From positions 24,498 to 88,497 of the forward strand of contig DXEM01000014.1 of the NCBI GenBank assembly GCA_019114985.1: DNA of 64,000 nucleotides. The letters run 5' to 3'. This DNA is from Candidatus Anaerostipes excrementavium (GTDB lineage: Bacteria > Bacillota > Clostridia > Lachnospirales > Lachnospiraceae). The notes beneath the pieces were generated by a model, which was not told the origin of the DNA, made no database searches, and saw only the letters and a list, made by a program, of their open reading frames with translations. Both the position numbers and the translations under genes were made by a program. This document shows positions 9,196 through 21,835 of this stretch, in pieces (the stretch's first letter is position 1; the number at the start of each line of letters is the position of its first letter).

Positions 9196-9738
9196 ATGGC
9201 TGATTTAAAAGGAACAAAAACAGAAGCAAACTTAATGGCTGCTTTCGCAGGAGAATCTCAGGCACGTACAAAATATGATTTCTATGCCAGCAAAGCAAAA
9301 AGTGATGGATATGTACAGTTTTCCAACATTTTTGCAGAGACTGCCTTGAATGAAAAGGAACATGCAAAAATCTGGTTTAAACTTCTTCACGGCGGAAGTG
9401 TTCCATCCACTGTCGATAACTTAAAAGACGCTGCCAGCGGCGAGAATTTTGAATGGACAGAGATGTACCCAACATTTGCAAAAGAAGCAAGAGAAGAAGG
9501 ATTTGATCAGATTGCAAATCTGTTCGAGATGGTTGCTGATATTGAAAAGCACCATGACGAGCGTTATCAGAACCTTTCCGCTAACTTAGCAGACGATATC
9601 GTATACAAGAGAGACGTAGAAGTTGCTTGGATCTGCACAAACTGCGGACATGTTCACTATGGAAAAGAAGCGCCGAAAGAATGTCCGGTCTGCGCACATC
9701 CTCAAAAATTCTTCAAAATCGATGTAAAAGACTACTAA
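9196..9738 (+). CDS. rbr: Rubrerythrin
   Basis: A 180-residue cytoplasmic non-haem iron protein that reduces hydrogen peroxide in anaerobes. The N-terminal four-helix bundle carries the diiron ligands (E-x6-Y near residue 20, [11 protein letters not shown] at about 50-60, a second E-x-x-H motif in [11 protein letters not shown] near 115). The C-terminal rubredoxin-like domain has CTNCG and CPVCAHP holding the FeS4 iron. ATG at 9196 has AAGGAGGG 7-8 nt upstream; a much longer reading frame begins at 9007, but it would cover the promoter and has no ribosome site. It is transcribed alone, with an operator-like palindrome upstream and a terminator downstream. Confidence 0.96.
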   Translation: MADLKGTKTEANLMAAFAGESQARTKYDFYASKAKSDGYVQFSNIFAETALNEKEHAKIWFKLLHGGSVPSTVDNLKDAASGENFEWTEMYPTFAKEAREEGFDQIANLFEMVADIEKHHDERYQNLSANLADDIVYKRDVEVAWICTNCGHVHYGKEAPKECPVCAHPQKFFKIDVKDY

Positions 9739-9745
9739 AAGACGG

Positions 9746-9772
9746 AAGGGATGCAAATGCGCATCCCTTTTC
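9746..9772 (+). terminator. Terminator of rbr
   Basis: AAGGGATGC / GCATCCCTT hairpin with a 6-nt loop, followed by TTTT. It ends at the stop of the convergent gene. Confidence 0.85.
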
Positions 9773-10524
9773 TAGTTATCCTTTTTTCTTTTTCCCCTGC
9801 GAAGAACGATGAAGGCCCAGACTGCGGCAAATAACGCAAATCCCGTAAGCAGACGCTGTTTCCCATCGTCTGTGGTTTTTGCGCTGGTTTCTATAATATT
9901 TGCGTCTTGATCCATTGCCTTTAACTTTTCCGCATTTCGAATTTCCTCAATGGTTAAATATTTCTTCATATTCCACCTCACATCATAAATTTTTTGTTGT
10001 TTATAGTAAAATTTGCTTTTCTCTTTATTCGCTGTAAAATCTTTATATTTCCCATCAGAGTTTATAAAATATTTCAGCTTTGTTTTTTTAAAATCCAGAT
10101 CTTTGTGAAACGGTTCAAAAGAAAGTTCCTGATAAACATCCGTATCCGTCTCATACAGACCATTGCTGATCTGCCATCTGCCGCTTTCCTTTTTCAAAGA
10201 AGCGACGATACAATCTCCGACTTCCACTGTCTCTTTTCCATGATATGACCATCGATATGTAATCGCCATATCCTTGGGAATCAAATATTCATGATCCTTC
10301 TCTCTTTTGGCAATTGAATCAGACGTCCGTTCTAAATTCATATAATCGGTTACTTTTAAAACAATCGCATCTCGATCAACATGCTTTACAGTTCCGACAA
10401 ATAGAACATCCTGATTTTTATTTTTCATCATTTGTTCTTCCGGATTCGAAGATGCACTCACCTTCTGCGGCCAACACAGACAGATGACACACACGGACAG
10501 CAGCAACGCCCATCTTTTTTTCAT
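9772..10524 (-). CDS. Secreted, C-terminally anchored protein of unknown function
   Basis: A 250-residue protein I do not recognise. Residues 1-24 form a signal peptide ending near VSASS. The middle, roughly 40-130, alternates beta-type segments and contains VLFVGTVKHVDRDAIVLKV, the look of a small OB-like fold. The tail (about 225-243) is one hydrophobic helix followed by RRGKRKK, so the protein is probably anchored with its bulk outside the cell. It ends head-on against rbr. The ribosome site GGAGG precedes the ATG. No partner gene lies beside it, and I assign no function. Confidence 0.7.
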   Translation of the reverse strand: MKKRWALLLSVCVICLCWPQKVSASSNPEEQMMKNKNQDVLFVGTVKHVDRDAIVLKVTDYMNLERTSDSIAKREKDHEYLIPKDMAITYRWSYHGKETVEVGDCIVASLKKESGRWQISNGLYETDTDVYQELSFEPFHKDLDFKKTKLKYFINSDGKYKDFTANKEKSKFYYKQQKIYDVRWNMKKYLTIEEIRNAEKLKAMDQDANIIETSAKTTDDGKQRLLTGFALFAAVWAFIVLRRGKRKKDN

Positions 10525-10621
10525 TTCCTCCCACCTCCTAGCATGTCCTTATTATAAACAAAAGATGTATCCGATTTATGACAGAAAAGCTGAAAAAATC
10601 TTACTTTTTCCTTAAAGAAAA

Positions 10622-10644
10622 AGAATCCTGTTTTGCAGGATTCT
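10622..10644 (-). terminator. Terminator of mtlD
   Basis: AGAATCCTG / CAGGATTCT hairpin with a short loop, followed on the minus strand by TTTTTC. Confidence 0.8.
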
Positions 10645-10698
10645 CATAGGATATAAAAGCCGTCCGCATCGAACGATTTTTTATCGATTTATGAACTT

Positions 10699-11826
10699 TT
10701 ATTTTAATTCTTTGATGACGCTTTGTGCAATTGGATCTTTTGGATCGAGGCCTGTATATTTGCTGACTGTTGTTTCAATTCCCAGCGTATCCAGATCCCT
10801 TTGCAGCTGTACTGCATTTTTGTCTTTTGGCTCAGAGTATCGGAAACCTGCAGCCATAGCTTTCGCGATTGCTGTATATTCCACTCCGTGCTTCTGACAA
10901 AGCTGTGCTGATCCTGTCAGGCGATCTCCTTTTGACAATTTCCGGATCGGATCATAAGCAACACGATAGATAGAATCCGGAAGAATTCCTTTTGCCGGTG
11001 CAAAATATGTCAAATTATGGAGCTGCTTCTTTGTAATCGGGTATTCTTTCATAACAGCCTGCGTAATCTCTTCCGTCAGCTGTGAAACAATTCCCTTAAT
11101 CTCCTCATCATTTTCCGCTTCCGGAATCGTTTTCAAACCTTTTTGATATCCAAGGAATGCCAAAGCCGCATGCGGCCCATTGACAACAAAGACTTTTACA
11201 TCTTTCAGCATTTCTACATGATCAATGACTTCCATCCATTCCACATCCTGAAAATCATTATATACCGGCTCTTGGATCAAAAGTGAATTTACCGCGACTG
11301 TGTCGACTTCTAACGCTGCATTGTCTGCCGCATCCGTACTTCTCCGGATAATAGAATCCCTCACTGCTACGTTTTTCTCAAACCAATCTTTTGCGCCCTT
11401 TGACAGATGTTTTTTGAAATCTTCTTCGATTCCCGGTATTAGATAGTTTTTATTGGTAATACAGATCATTGTTAATTTTCGTTCCGGATACTGATGATAA
11501 AATTCTTCCAGACACGGAGCTAAGTATGCCGCCGCTTCCGCGAAATCTTCCGGATACAGCGGAAGAACAATTAAATCTGCATTTAAAAACGCATCCATAC
11601 AAGAATGCTGTGGATCTGTTAAGAAAGCCTGATAACCTTTTATCACACGATTTTGTATTTCCTGCGTTCGATGTACCTTTACTTTATAAGATCCACTCTC
11701 ATTTAAAGCTTCTATCACCTTTGGATCTTTATCCAAAAATGTAATATTCCATCCCGCCTGGTCAAACGTTTCTCCTACGAATCCTTTTCCCAATCTACCT
11801 GCTCCTACAATTACGATATTCTTCAT
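10699..11826 (-). CDS. mtlD: Mannitol-1-phosphate 5-dehydrogenase
   Basis: A 375-residue cytoplasmic NAD-dependent enzyme converting mannitol-1-phosphate to fructose-6-phosphate. The N-terminal Rossmann motif is VGAGRLGKGF, and VFVNGPHAALAFLGY near 220 fits the long-chain polyol dehydrogenase family. Length is close to E. coli MtlD (382). ATG at 11826 has AGGAGG 6 nt upstream; eight codons of extension to 11850 overlap that site and were discarded. It has its own promoter and terminator, although it lies behind the regulator and the mannitol-type PTS, so it may be read both alone and with them. Confidence 0.9.
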   Translation of the reverse strand: MKNIVIVGAGRLGKGFVGETFDQAGWNITFLDKDPKVIEALNESGSYKVKVHRTQEIQNRVIKGYQAFLTDPQHSCMDAFLNADLIVLPLYPEDFAEAAAYLAPCLEEFYHQYPERKLTMICITNKNYLIPGIEEDFKKHLSKGAKDWFEKNVAVRDSIIRRSTDAADNAALEVDTVAVNSLLIQEPVYNDFQDVEWMEVIDHVEMLKDVKVFVVNGPHAALAFLGYQKGLKTIPEAENDEEIKGIVSQLTEEITQAVMKEYPITKKQLHNLTYFAPAKGILPDSIYRVAYDPIRKLSKGDRLTGSAQLCQKHGVEYTAIAKAMAAGFRYSEPKDKNAVQLQRDLDTLGIETTVSKYTGLDPKDPIAQSVIKELK

Positions 11827-11856
11827 GAAATCCTCCTGCGCGCATAGCAATGTGCA

Positions 11857-11965
11857 TTTTGTTGTTATTTTTTTGTTTTATGTGTTTCTAATGTTATGAT
11901 ACCAATATGCGGACTAATTATCAAGGAGCATTTGTTGTTTTATGTGTGTTTTATTGTATTTTATT
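11857..11965 (-). promoter_or_regulatory. mtlD promoter flanked by two TG-rich repeats
   Basis: Minus-strand promoter TTGATA (11919-11924), 17 bp, TATCAT (11896-11901). Similar repeats sit on both sides: 11857-11888 and 11931-11965, sharing TTGTTGTT and TTTTATGTGT (as read on the plus strand). Related repeats flank the promoter at 15.6 kb. They are likely operators of the neighbouring DeoR-type regulator (inference). Confidence 0.6.
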
Positions 11966-12022
11966 CTTCGTATATCAAGTCTTAACACATTTTATTTAGC
12001 AGGAGTTCAGGATACGCCCTTC

Positions 12023-12724
12023 TTATTCGTCTGTTATTAAATATGTAATGTCACTGGTCTTACATATCACATAATTAGATACAGAACCCATTTTTTCTTT
12101 TGTAACCAGGGCAGCTGTCTGAAAAGATACCGACAACATCTTCTGCTTTAATTGGCATTCATCCATAGCAGAATGTGTGATCCCAACCTCATTGCTGATA
12201 CTATAAATACCCATAAAATAAAGATCCGGATGCAGAGAATCCAACTGTTTTATCGTCTCATATCCCAAATTAGACATGGAAGCCTTAAAAAGACAGCCGC
12301 CCAGAGTAATTACGTTCACATTTGGATAATGTTCCAGTAAATTTATAATTGGAATACTATTGGTAATAATCGTACATGAGATTCTCTGATCTAACTGTTT
12401 AATCAATTGATAGTTCGTCGTTCCGTCATCAACCAGAATAACAGAATTCGGTTTTATCAATTCTGCTCCTTTTTTAGCAAGCCTGATTTTTTCATCCAGA
12501 TCCAATTCCATTCTCTGATAAAACCCAATTTTTGCCGGTCCTACCCGAACTGCTCCACTATGAACTTTTTTTAACAGTCCCTTTTGATCCAACTCCTTGA
12601 TATCTCTTCGAATGGTGTCCTCTGAAACCCCCAACCGAACACTCATTTCACTTGCAATAATCTTTTTCTCAACAAATAAGATTTCCAATATCTTATCTTG
12701 TCTCTCCGCTTTTAGTAACTTCAT
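12023..12724 (-). CDS. DeoR/GlpR-family transcriptional regulator
   Basis: A 233-residue DNA-binding protein. Residues 1-60 form the winged helix-turn-helix with the DeoR signature SEDTIRRDIKELDQKGLLKKVHSGAV. The rest is the sugar-phosphate-sensing DeoRC domain, with VDDGTTNYQLIKQL and FMGIYSIS segments. It lies 3' of the MtlA PTS gene and 5' of mtlD, so it probably represses the hexitol genes and responds to a sugar phosphate such as fructose-6-phosphate or its hexitol precursor. ATG at 12724 has an AAAGGTGG ribosome site; the extension to 12745 covers that site. In most Firmicutes this job is done by the PRD protein MtlR, so a DeoR-type regulator here is less usual. Confidence 0.85.
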   Translation of the reverse strand: MKLLKAERQDKILEILFVEKKIIASEMSVRLGVSEDTIRRDIKELDQKGLLKKVHSGAVRVGPAKIGFYQRMELDLDEKIRLAKKGAELIKPNSVILVDDGTTNYQLIKQLDQRISCTIITNSIPIINLLEHYPNVNVITLGGCLFKASMSNLGYETIKQLDSLHPDLYFMGIYSISNEVGITHSAMDECQLKQKMLSVSFQTAALVTKEKMGSVSNYVICKTSDITYLITDE

Positions 12725-12804
12725 ACTTCCACCTTTCTTTTCCAACGAATCTTGTCCAATTTAATCCAATTATACCCAATCCATCAGAAAAGAAAAAGTT
12801 TCCG

Positions 12805-14652
12805 CTAAATATTTTTTAAAATATCCATGATTTCTTTTTTGCTTGATGCATTCCTCATTTTTTCTATATTTTTTTCTTCAGCGCATATCAATGCAATATT
12901 ACTTAGCATATTAAGATGTGTTCCATCTTTTCCAGCAATTCCGATTACCATGTAGGCAATTTCCCCATCATCAAATTCTATTCCTTCAGGAATCTGGAGA
13001 ACAGATAAGCCGGACGCATAGATTTCAGAATCTGAAGTTTCGATTCCATGAGGAATCGCCAAATGATTTCCTATATAGACTGAAAACCTTTTTTCTCGCT
13101 CCAGCATATGTTCAATATAAACCGGTGTGGCATAGCCATTCTCAACCAAAATCTCTCCTGCACACCGGATGGCTTCTTCCTTATTTTTTACCTTTACATT
13201 TAAACGGATATTATTTTCCTGTAAGATTGGCTTTACTTCCTCTCCATTATTATTTTCACGGATAATTTCCATTGCCTGATCATAATCTGCTTCTTTTAAG
13301 AAGTTTCCAATCGGCAAAAAAATCTTCCCGCTATGATCAACACTCATCTTTGCTCTCTCGATCAGACCTTCCAAGGTAATAACCATATCGGCTTTTGGAT
13401 CAATATGATTTGCCGGTGCATTAACCACTTGAATATTACTGTACCCCTCTTTTTGCAGCCTGTTTTTTAATACAGACGCTCCCATGGCACTTGATCCCAT
13501 ACCAGAATCGCAGGCAACTACAATATATCGGATTTCTCCACAAGAGGTCATAGGTGAAACAGATCTATTCTCTGTATTATCTCCTCCTTTTTTCTGATTA
13601 AGTACATCAAAATTTGCATCTTCTTCCGGTGATCCAATTGTTTTCAACAAGAAAGAACCAATCAGCAGAGCTACCAAAAAACCTGCCGTAATGGCTATAA
13701 CGTTTGCAGCAACTGCATCCTTCGGCGTCATCAATCCTATATTAATCAAACTTCCCGGTGATGGCATTCCGACTAATCCTCCGCCCAGTACAACCAGCAG
13801 AAAAAGAGAAGTTGCGAGTCCTCCCATTGTGGCAAAAATCATAACTGGATTTGCTAAAATAAACGGGAAATAGACCTCTCCAATTCCTGCAATCCCCGCA
13901 ATAAACATGGCCATCGGAGCTGTTTCTTTCGCCTTTCCTTTTCCAAAAAGAGCAATAGAACATAAGGTACCAAGCAATGGCCCGCAGTTGGAATCTAACA
14001 GAAACATTAAAGATTTCCCTGCTTCCTGAGCTTGAGCATATGCAATCGGAGATATGATCCCATGGTTTACCGCATTATTTAAGAACAACACCTGCGCCGG
14101 ACACATAAAGACCGCCAAAAACGGTATTAATTTCTTTTGTATTAAAAAATTAATTCCTGCTGTTAAGGCTGCTATAATGGCATTCACAACCGGACCGATT
14201 ACAAAATAACCTGCAATTGCCAAAGCAAACCCTAATACTCCCAAACTAAAATTGTTTATAAACATTTCAAAACCAGGCTTCATCTTTCCTTCCACTGCCT
14301 GATCGAATTTTTTTAATAACCAGGAGGATAGCGGACCCATAATCATGGCTCCACTGAACATCGTAACATCGGATCCTATAATAACTCCCATCGTAGTAAA
14401 AGCTCCAATGACACCGCCTCTTTGTCCGTGGACATTATATCCTGCGGTATATCCAATCAAAAGCGGCAGCAAATAGTCCCGAATTGGACCTACCATCTCA
14501 TTCAAATTTTCATTCGGTATCCATCCAGTCGGAATAAATAATGCTGCCAACAGTCCCCATCCTACAAAAGCTCCCAGGTTCGGCATGACCATGCCGCTCA
14601 TGTATCCGCCAAACTTTCTTATCCTATCCAAAATATTCGTATTTTTCTCCAT
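12805..14652 (-). CDS. mtlA: PTS mannitol transporter subunit IICBA
   Basis: A 615-residue single-chain mannitol permease. IIC (about 1-345) is membrane-embedded, with the GGYMSGMVMPNLGAFVGWG start and NAVNHGI loop typical of MtlA. IIB (about 375-460) has phosphorylation site VVACDSGMGSSAMGAS. IIA (about 470-615) has HLAIPHG with the active histidine. It imports mannitol, or a related hexitol, while phosphorylating it. Length and domain order match E. coli MtlA. It stands between the SDR gene and the DeoR regulator in one operon. The neighbouring sorbitol-type dehydrogenase leaves open that the substrate is sorbitol rather than mannitol. Confidence 0.92.
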   Translation of the reverse strand: MEKNTNILDRIRKFGGYMSGMVMPNLGAFVGWGLLAALFIPTGWIPNENLNEMVGPIRDYLLPLLIGYTAGYNVHGQRGGVIGAFTTMGVIIGSDVTMFSGAMIMGPLSSWLLKKFDQAVEGKMKPGFEMFINNFSLGVLGFALAIAGYFVIGPVVNAIIAALTAGINFLIQKKLIPFLAVFMCPAQVLFLNNAVNHGIISPIAYAQAQEAGKSLMFLLDSNCGPLLGTLCSIALFGKGKAKETAPMAMFIAGIAGIGEVYFPFILANPVMIFATMGGLATSLFLLVVLGGGLVGMPSPGSLINIGLMTPKDAVAANVIAITAGFLVALLIGSFLLKTIGSPEEDANFDVLNQKKGGDNTENRSVSPMTSCGEIRYIVVACDSGMGSSAMGASVLKNRLQKEGYSNIQVVNAPANHIDPKADMVITLEGLIERAKMSVDHSGKIFLPIGNFLKEADYDQAMEIIRENNNGEEVKPILQENNIRLNVKVKNKEEAIRCAGEILVENGYATPVYIEHMLEREKRFSVYIGNHLAIPHGIETSDSEIYASGLSVLQIPEGIEFDDGEIAYMVIGIAGKDGTHLNMLSNIALICAEEKNIEKMRNASSKKEIMDILKNI

Positions 14653-14688
14653 ATAAGATCCTCCGTTTTTCTTTGCTGATATGGATAT

Positions 14689-15489
14689 TTATCTTGTTGA
14701 TTTTGCCCCGCTGATATTGATCGTAGTTCCTGAAATATAACTTGCACGATCAGAAAGAAGATAACAGATCAGATCCGCTACTTCATCTAATTTCCCAGGC
14801 CTTCCCATTGGAATGACCTTTTCATAATCGGAAGAAATATTTTGGGGATCCTGTCCTCTTGTATATGCTAAAGCTTCAAATGCCGCATCATCATTCATCG
14901 GAGTTCTTTCATTAATGGATGGAGCCACTCCTACAACACGGATATTGAAAGGTCCAAGCTCTTTCGCCCAGGACATTGTATATGACATAACCGCTCCTTT
15001 TGTGCCGGAATAGCAGCTTTGACCTTTAGAACCCTGCATTCCCGCTTCAGACGACATATTCACAATCACTCCTGTTTTTGCCTGAATCATATGCCGCGCT
15101 GCCGCTTGCGAACATAAGAAAACACCTTTCTGATTCACATTTGTCATGAAATCAAAATCTTCCTCTGACAACTCATACTCCGGACGCTTCCCATAAAAAT
15201 CTACCAAAAGCCTTGGACGGCTGACTCCTGCATTATTTAAAAGCCCATCAATTTTCCCATATTTTTCCATGACTTCTTCTACCATAGCATCTACACTAAC
15301 TTTCTCTGCTACGTTACACTTTATAAAATGTACCTTTTTATTCTTTGCAAATTTTTCATTTTCCATCAAATCTGCAACAACTACATCTGCTCCATTTTTA
15401 CAAAGAGCCTCTGTCACATGTTCGCCAATTCCTTGGCTGCCTCCTGTTACAATGATCACTTTCCCCGATAAGTCCATCCATTGTTCCAT
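14689..15489 (-). CDS. Short-chain dehydrogenase, probably sorbitol-6-phosphate 2-dehydrogenase
   Basis: A 266-residue SDR. It has the glycine-rich TGGSQGIGE near residue 16, NNAG near 87, and catalytic Ser (NMSSEAG), Tyr and Lys (YSGTKGA) in the classical order. The extended pattern (PRLLVDFYGK, INQKG-like NVNQKGVFLCSQ, AYTRG, SDRASYISGTTINISG) closely follows the sorbitol-6-phosphate dehydrogenases of lactic acid bacteria as I remember them. That enzyme oxidises glucitol-6-phosphate to fructose-6-phosphate with NAD. It is the first gene of the operon containing MtlA and the DeoR regulator, so the cluster can probably handle both mannitol and sorbitol through one permease, with mtlD taking the mannitol branch. 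Confidence 0.78.
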   Translation of the reverse strand: MEQWMDLSGKVIIVTGGSQGIGEHVTEALCKNGADVVVADLMENEKFAKNKKVHFIKCNVAEKVSVDAMVEEVMEKYGKIDGLLNNAGVSRPRLLVDFYGKRPEYELSEEDFDFMTNVNQKGVFLCSQAAARHMIQAKTGVIVNMSSEAGMQGSKGQSCYSGTKGAVMSYTMSWAKELGPFNIRVVGVAPSINERTPMNDDAAFEALAYTRGQDPQNISSDYEKVIPMGRPGKLDEVADLICYLLSDRASYISGTTINISGAKSTR

Positions 15490-15530
15490 ATTTGTTCTCC
15501 TTTTGTCCTTTGCCGCAATTTTTTCGCGCG

Positions 15531-15655
15531 TTTAATTGCTGTTTTGTGCTTGTTTTAACTTCTACAGCTTCATAATACCAGCATATTCACGCATTGTCAA
15601 TTGCATTTATTGCAAATTATGCGTTTTGTTTTGCGTTTTTATGCATGTTTTCCTT
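15531..15655 (-). promoter_or_regulatory. Promoter of the hexitol operon with flanking repeats
   Basis: Minus-strand promoter TTGACA (15595-15600), 17 bp, TATTAT (15572-15577). TG-rich repeats lie downstream (15531-15560, GCTGTTTTGTGCTTG) and upstream (15618-15655, GCGTTTTGTTTTGCGTTTTT), similar in layout to those at mtlD. Confidence 0.65.
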
Positions 15656-15715
15656 TTCTATCATATTCCACCTCTTTTTTTCATATCATTAGAGGTAGAA
15701 CTTTGAGGAGGGTAT

Positions 15716-16693
15716 ATGTTGAACGAAAAATATCAAATGCTATTAGATCAATATGACATTTGCGTCAATCGTCTGAAAAGAGGACGCGGCGGCATCCTTT
15801 GCTTTACCAATTGCGAAGTTTATGCCCTTGCACAGACATCATTTTCTGAGGAACGGCTTCACTCCGTTTCCGAATGGACAAAAATGTTAAGAACAGCCGG
15901 TTTCCCTTGCACCGATCAATATATTTTGAACAAGAACGGATATTTCCTTTCCTATGATAAATATTATGAATCCTTTGCTATGCGAAAGACTTTTTCCGGT
16001 TCCGATTGTGACATTCATTCCCTGCGGGATTTAAAGGCTGCGGCTTCTATTCTTGGACGGCTGCATAAATCATCGGCCGATCTTTCTTTTTCATCCGATA
16101 ACCTTCGAAAATATACATCTATCTATAAACATTATCAGCACAAATATTCTGAAACCAAAAGTATTGGCCGCTTTATTCGAGGGAAAAAGAATAAAGGTGC
16201 CTTTGAATATCAATTTATGGAACATTTCCCGGAATTTCAAAAACAAATGGAAATGGCCCTGGAATTCCTTTATCGCTTTGTTCCTTCTACAGCCGGATGG
16301 TGCCATGGAGCTTATAACCATCATAATATTATTATGACAGACTCAGGGCCTTCCATTATTCATTTCGAACACTTTTTCTATGGATATCCGATCTTGGATT
16401 TATACTATTTCCTTAGAAAAGTGCTGGAAAAGAACGATTACCGTTTCCCATACTGTGAAACGATTCTTCGAAGCTACGCAAAAGAATTTCCTCTTTCCCT
16501 GCAGGATTTTCGCTGTCTCTACGGTCTGCTCTTATTCCCAGAGAAGTTTTGGAAGATCTCAAATCAGTATATGTCACACAAAAAACACTGGGTTTCTCCC
16601 CGTTACATCAACAAATTAGAGGAATTCACCCTTTCCAAAGAACTCCGAACGATTTTTCTCGAAAAATATGTACAAATTTATAATGTATTTTAG
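15716..16693 (+). CDS. CotS-like spore coat protein, kinase-fold with degenerate catalytic site
   Basis: A 325-residue protein with the overall pattern of the CotS/YsxE/YutH branch of aminoglycoside-phosphotransferase-like proteins found in spore coats. The loop corresponding to HGD-x4-N reads HGAYNHHN, so the catalytic aspartate is replaced by Ala. The metal-binding IDFE segment reads IHFEH, losing its Asp. The following YPILDLYYF is conserved. Both changes suggest a structural pseudokinase rather than an enzyme. The ATG has GAGGAGGG 4-5 nt upstream. It reads away from the hexitol operon and toward pgcA, with a gap of about 58 bp. Family assignment rests on motif order and is moderate. Confidence 0.65.
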   Translation: MLNEKYQMLLDQYDICVNRLKRGRGGILCFTNCEVYALAQTSFSEERLHSVSEWTKMLRTAGFPCTDQYILNKNGYFLSYDKYYESFAMRKTFSGSDCDIHSLRDLKAAASILGRLHKSSADLSFSSDNLRKYTSIYKHYQHKYSETKSIGRFIRGKKNKGAFEYQFMEHFPEFQKQMEMALEFLYRFVPSTAGWCHGAYNHHNIIMTDSGPSIIHFEHFFYGYPILDLYYFLRKVLEKNDYRFPYCETILRSYAKEFPLSLQDFRCLYGLLLFPEKFWKISNQYMSHKKHWVSPRYINKLEEFTLSKELRTIFLEKYVQIYNVF

Positions 16694-16751
16694 TTCCATT
16701 TAGGGTATAATTAAACAAAGGCATATTTAAGAACTAAAGGAGGAGTAATTT

Positions 16752-18476
16752 ATGAACTACAAAGAAACCTATCAGGAATGGCTTACCAATCCTTATTTTG
16801 ACGAGGATACCAAAAAAGAATTGAAGGCCATTGAGAACGACGAGAACGAGATCAAAGAACGTTTTTATGCCGATCTTGCTTTCGGTACCGCAGGACTTCG
16901 AGGCATTATCGGCGCCGGCATTAACCGTATGAATATTTATGTGGTAAGAAAAGCGACCCAGGGACTGGCCGATTATATTTTAGAGCAGGGTACAGATAAG
17001 AAACGTGTCGCAATCGCGTTCGATTCCAGACATATGTCTCCGGAATTTGCTGACGAAGCCGCACGCTGTCTTGCTGCAAACGGAATCAAAGCCTTTATTT
17101 TCGAATCTTTGCGTCCAACTCCTGAATTATCTTTCGCTGTAAGACATCTGGATTGTATTGCGGGTATCAACGTTACCGCAAGCCACAACCCTCCTGCTTA
17201 CAATGGATATAAAGTATATTGGGAAGATGGAGCTCAGTTCACAGATCCTCATGCATCAGGCGTTACCGCCAAAGTAAATGCGATCACTGATATCTCTACA
17301 TGCAAGACCATTTCCAAAGAAGAGGCTATGGATGCCGGATTATATGAAGTTATTGGTGCAGAAGTAGATGATGCTTACATCGCTGAAGTAGAAAAACAAG
17401 TATTCAATCAGAAAGCAATCGACGAGATGTCCTCTAAACTTAAGATCGTTTATACTCCTCTTCATGGTACAGGAAATCTTCCGGTCAGAAGAGTGCTTGA
17501 TGATTTAGGATTTAAAAATGTATATGTAGTTCCTGAACAGGCATTACCGGATGGTGACTTCCCTACCGTAAGTTATCCGAACCCAGAAGCAAAAGAAGCA
17601 TTTGAGCTTGGCCTTGCTCTTGCAAAAGAAAAAGATGCTGACCTTGTTCTTGCTACAGACCCAGATGCTGACCGTTTGGGCGTATATGTAAAAGACACTG
17701 CAAGCGGCGAGTATATTCCATTAACAGGAAATATGTCCGGTTCTTTATTATGTGAGTATGTTTTAAGCCAGAAGAAAGCCATCAACGGATCTCTTCCGGA
17801 AGACGGCGCTGTTGTAAAATCTATCGTTACTACAAACCTGGTAGATGCAATTGCAGATGCTTACGGCGTAAAACTGATCGAAGTATTAACCGGTTTCAAA
17901 TGGATCGGAAAAGAAATCCTTGGATTCGAGACTTCCGGAAAAGGTACATATCTTTTCGGATTGGAAGAAAGCTATGGATGCCTGATCGGTACTTATGCAA
18001 GAGATAAAGATGCGGTTTCCGCAACGGTTGCTCTCTGCGAGGCTGCTGCTTACTATGCAACACAGGGCAAGACTTTGTGGGATGTAATGCTTGAAATGTA
18101 TGAAAAATATGGATACTGCATCGACCGTATCACTTCTATGGACTTCCCAGGATTGGAAGGAATGGATAAGATGCAGAGCATGTTATCTGCATTCCGCGAG
18201 AATCCGCCAAAAGAAATTGCCGGATACAAAGTTGAGAAAGTTCGTGATTACAGCAATGATACCATTCTGGATGTTGCAACAGGAGAGACATCTCCAATCG
18301 GTCTTCCAAGCTCCAATGTTCTTTACTATGAATTAGAAGGCGGAGCATGGTTATGCGTTCGTCCATCCGGAACAGAGCCGAAGATCAAATTCTACTATGG
18401 TGTGAAAGCTGACAGCATGGACGCTGCACAGGCTGAGAGCGATAAACTGGACGCATGGGCAAAGAGCCAGGCATAA
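16752..18476 (+). CDS. pgcA: Alpha-phosphoglucomutase / phosphomannomutase
   Basis: A 574-residue cytoplasmic hexose phosphate mutase interconverting glucose-6-phosphate and glucose-1-phosphate, the precursor of UDP-glucose for cell envelope and glycolipids. Domain marks are FGTAGLRGIIG near 44-54, active-site serine in NVTASHNP near 144, metal loop DPDADRLG near 306, sugar-binding GLEESYGC near 405 and phosphate-binding RPSGTEPKIKFY near 537. Length matches the Bacillus PgcA type (about 580) rather than the short GlmM type. AAAGGAGG precedes the ATG. A -10-like TATAAT lies at 16706-16711 but no clear -35, so its promoter is uncertain. Confidence 0.94.
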   Translation: MNYKETYQEWLTNPYFDEDTKKELKAIENDENEIKERFYADLAFGTAGLRGIIGAGINRMNIYVVRKATQGLADYILEQGTDKKRVAIAFDSRHMSPEFADEAARCLAANGIKAFIFESLRPTPELSFAVRHLDCIAGINVTASHNPPAYNGYKVYWEDGAQFTDPHASGVTAKVNAITDISTCKTISKEEAMDAGLYEVIGAEVDDAYIAEVEKQVFNQKAIDEMSSKLKIVYTPLHGTGNLPVRRVLDDLGFKNVYVVPEQALPDGDFPTVSYPNPEAKEAFELGLALAKEKDADLVLATDPDADRLGVYVKDTASGEYIPLTGNMSGSLLCEYVLSQKKAINGSLPEDGAVVKSIVTTNLVDAIADAYGVKLIEVLTGFKWIGKEILGFETSGKGTYLFGLEESYGCLIGTYARDKDAVSATVALCEAAAYYATQGKTLWDVMLEMYEKYGYCIDRITSMDFPGLEGMDKMQSMLSAFRENPPKEIAGYKVEKVRDYSNDTILDVATGETSPIGLPSSNVLYYELEGGAWLCVRPSGTEPKIKFYYGVKADSMDAAQAESDKLDAWAKSQA

Positions 18477-18480
18477 AGCA

Positions 18481-18506
18481 AAGACGGCGGTTTTTACCGC
18501 CGTCTT
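18481..18506. terminator. Bidirectional terminator between pgcA and the beta-glucosidase gene
   Basis: AAGACGGCGG / CCGCCGTCTT perfect hairpin, T-rich on both sides, sitting between two convergent genes. Confidence 0.9.
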
Positions 18507-18513
18507 CTTTATA

Positions 18514-21787
<3,274 letters not shown>

Positions 21788-21835
21788 ACAAATTCCTCCT
21801 AACTACTTATTAAATTTATCTATAAAACAAAAAAT

